Shown here piece by piece: positions 32,310 to 33,158 of a stretch of DNA of 33,158 bases. A program made the translations under genes and the position numbers. The DNA comes from Melioribacter sp. Its GTDB lineage: Bacteria; Bacteroidota; Ignavibacteria; Ignavibacteriales; Melioribacteraceae. Position 1 is the first letter of the stretch. Every line of letters starts with the position of its first letter. The notes beneath the pieces are model-generated. The model searched no databases. It was given only the letters and a program-made list of their open reading frames with translations, and had not been told where the DNA came from. The stretch is from NCBI GenBank assembly GCA_003155655.1, contig PMDS01000134.1:1-33158 (forward strand), written 5' to 3'.

Positions 32310-32657
32310 TAGATACTTTTATATGGCTTCAACTATTATTATTTCTTCTTTTCTTAGTCCGTAAAGCATATTCTTCTGATATTAGGACTTAAAGTCTTGG
32401 TACACCTTACTATATTTCTATATTACCTGAAAAATAATTTCAATCAAAACTTAGCCCACGTGTTCTATAGAGCAGAGTATTTGGAGATGGAGTATTCGCG
32501 AGGGTTATTTTAAAAACAAAATAGTGAAAAAACCTGTGATATGATAGAGACGAGAAGCTAGAAGTGAAATGAATAAAAAATAAAATCAGATGGATTTTCC
32601 ATTAAACTTATTTACATTCAATCTTAATTTTATTAAAAATTTAGAAAAATTAAAAAA
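32310..32657. other. Divergent intergenic region between gajA and the DUF2283-like gene
   Basis: This 348-base AT-rich stretch has no credible gene. It contains a GACTTAAAGTC palindrome (32386-32396), a candidate minus-strand promoter (32420-32447), and low-complexity DNA. A stretch at 32476-32512 repeats GAGTATT twice and may be the relic of a repeat element. No plus-strand promoter of good quality was found ahead of the gene at 32658. Confidence 0.45.
32420..32447 (-). promoter_or_regulatory. Weak candidate promoter of the Gabija-like operon
   Basis: On the minus strand TTGATT (32447-32442) and TAATAT (32425-32420) are spaced by 16 bases. It would leave a leader of about 100 bases that includes the GACTTAAAGTC palindrome. 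Both boxes are imperfect and the region is very AT-rich, so this could be chance. Confidence 0.25.
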
Positions 32658-33068
32658 ATGAATAAGATAGAGATAACATATTTTTTTAAGGAAGACGTTA
32701 CTTATATATCTCTTTGTGATGAAAAATCGTCAATTGGTGATGAAGAATTCCAGGATGGAGTTGTATTATATAGAGGTGATAACAATAAAGTAAGTGGTGT
32801 TGAGATTCTTAATTTTTCTGGATTCAAAGAAAGTAAAATTACTTTATCAGTTGAACAATCTTTAGATTTTACAACTACTTTTCGGGAATTGCACATGCTT
32901 ATTAGTTTACGTGATATAATGTTTGTTGACCCCGAACAATTTGAGTCGACTTGTAAAGAATGGGGAATTCGTGTGCAAAAAATCAGCAGTAAGTTAGATG
33001 AGTCACCTTCGATTAATATTCCACTTTCTAGTAAAGATGTTCATAATTTATCGCTTACAAATTGTTAG
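32658..33068 (+). CDS. DUF2283-like hypothetical protein
   Basis: In this 136-residue protein, residues 1-60 (ITYFFKEDVTYISLCD, then DGVVLYRGDNNKVSGVEILNFSGF) look like the small DUF2283 fold, which pairs an acidic D/E-rich strand with a GIEIL-type strand. A second half of similar size (from about residue 70, including DIMFVDPEQFESTCKEWGIRVQKI) is unassigned. DUF2283 proteins are common near toxin-antitoxin and mobile loci, with no settled function. No clear Shine-Dalgarno site precedes the start. It is transcribed divergently from the Gabija-like operon. Confidence 0.6.
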   Translation: MNKIEITYFFKEDVTYISLCDEKSSIGDEEFQDGVVLYRGDNNKVSGVEILNFSGFKESKITLSVEQSLDFTTTFRELHMLISLRDIMFVDPEQFESTCKEWGIRVQKISSKLDESPSINIPLSSKDVHNLSLTNC

Positions 33069-33138
33069 TAAATTTTGTCTCAGTAACTCACGTTACGCAA
33101 AAATGGTATTTACGCCAATTGATTTTAAAACTTCATAA

Positions 33139-33158
33139 CTCCACCGTTTACGGTGGAG
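33139..33158. repeat. REP-like hairpin at the window edge
   Basis: CTCCACCG, a TTTA loop and CGGTGGAG form a perfect 8-bp GC-rich stem that ends exactly at the window edge, so more of the element may lie beyond. Short hairpins of this kind mark REP elements and the ends of IS200/IS605-like transposons. A single copy cannot decide between these. There is no visible T-run for a terminator, although the next bases are not shown. Confidence 0.6.

Noticed and set aside
32460-32475. Possible extra LexA box (GTGTTC-TATA-GAGCAG) between gajA and the DUF2283-like gene
   Set aside because: It matches the lexA-promoter box at only 9 of 12 defined positions; by my rough estimate many such matches are expected by chance in a window of this size on both strands. 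The position is suggestive but the evidence is too weak.
32476-32512. Decayed repeat containing GAGTATT twice
   Set aside because: The stretch resembles short hairpin repeats of related genomes only vaguely; the arms are not complementary, so I do not claim an element.

Overview
The window is AT-rich chromosomal DNA from a Gram-negative bacterium that makes LPS. It most resembles the Ignavibacteria/Chlorobi side of the Bacteroidota. The reasons are a fused LpxC-FabZ gene, the gene order uppS, bamA, two ompH, lpxD, lpxC-fabZ, lpxA, separate heptose kinase and nucleotidyltransferase genes, and several secreted beta-propeller proteins. Three genes or operons have textbook TTGACA-N17-TATWTT promoters, and many genes have readable Shine-Dalgarno sites, which is unlike classical Bacteroides. 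This placement is inferred from gene content; no 16S rRNA, tRNA or other marker RNA was seen.

Positions 1-2421 hold dispersed intergenic repeats, a DinB-fold gene on the minus strand, and lexA behind a promoter that carries two mirror-image copies of a 16-bp operator. Two small uncharacterised genes follow lexA, one WYL-like and one weakly like PD-(D/E)XK nucleases.

Positions 2452-23455 form one long co-directional envelope-biogenesis cluster with very short spacings or overlaps. In order it encodes UppS (lipid carrier), BamA (outer-membrane protein insertion), two OmpH/Skp chaperones, LpxD, LpxC-FabZ and LpxA (lipid A), a LipM-like octanoyltransferase, a seven-bladed periplasmic propeller, the heptose kinase HldA and nucleotidyltransferase HldC (LPS inner core), TamB, RNase R, and a large metalloprotease/propeller/beta-barrel fusion. 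Together these cover the carrier lipid, the outer-membrane protein machinery, lipid A and core heptose.

Positions 23478-25841 hold a FmdB-type zinc ribbon, a lipoprotein that also has a C-terminal membrane segment, about 730 bp of repeat-rich non-coding DNA, and a Phd/RelE-type toxin-antitoxin pair with a clear promoter and operator. Exact 16-bp repeats flank the pair.

Positions 26000-32310 look like a defence island on the minus strand. It has a Fic AMP-transferase gene bracketed by a ~55-bp imperfect direct repeat and preceded by two palindromes. Further along is a Gabija-type pair: an OLD-family ATPase/TOPRIM nuclease (GajA-like) and a UvrD-like helicase (GajB-like). Directly downstream of the helicase are two overlapping small genes, an all-helical protein and a putative PD-(D/E)XK nuclease, which seem to have their own promoter. 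This last pair is the best candidate for something undescribed.

The right end holds a DUF2283-like gene on the plus strand and a REP-like hairpin cut by the window edge.
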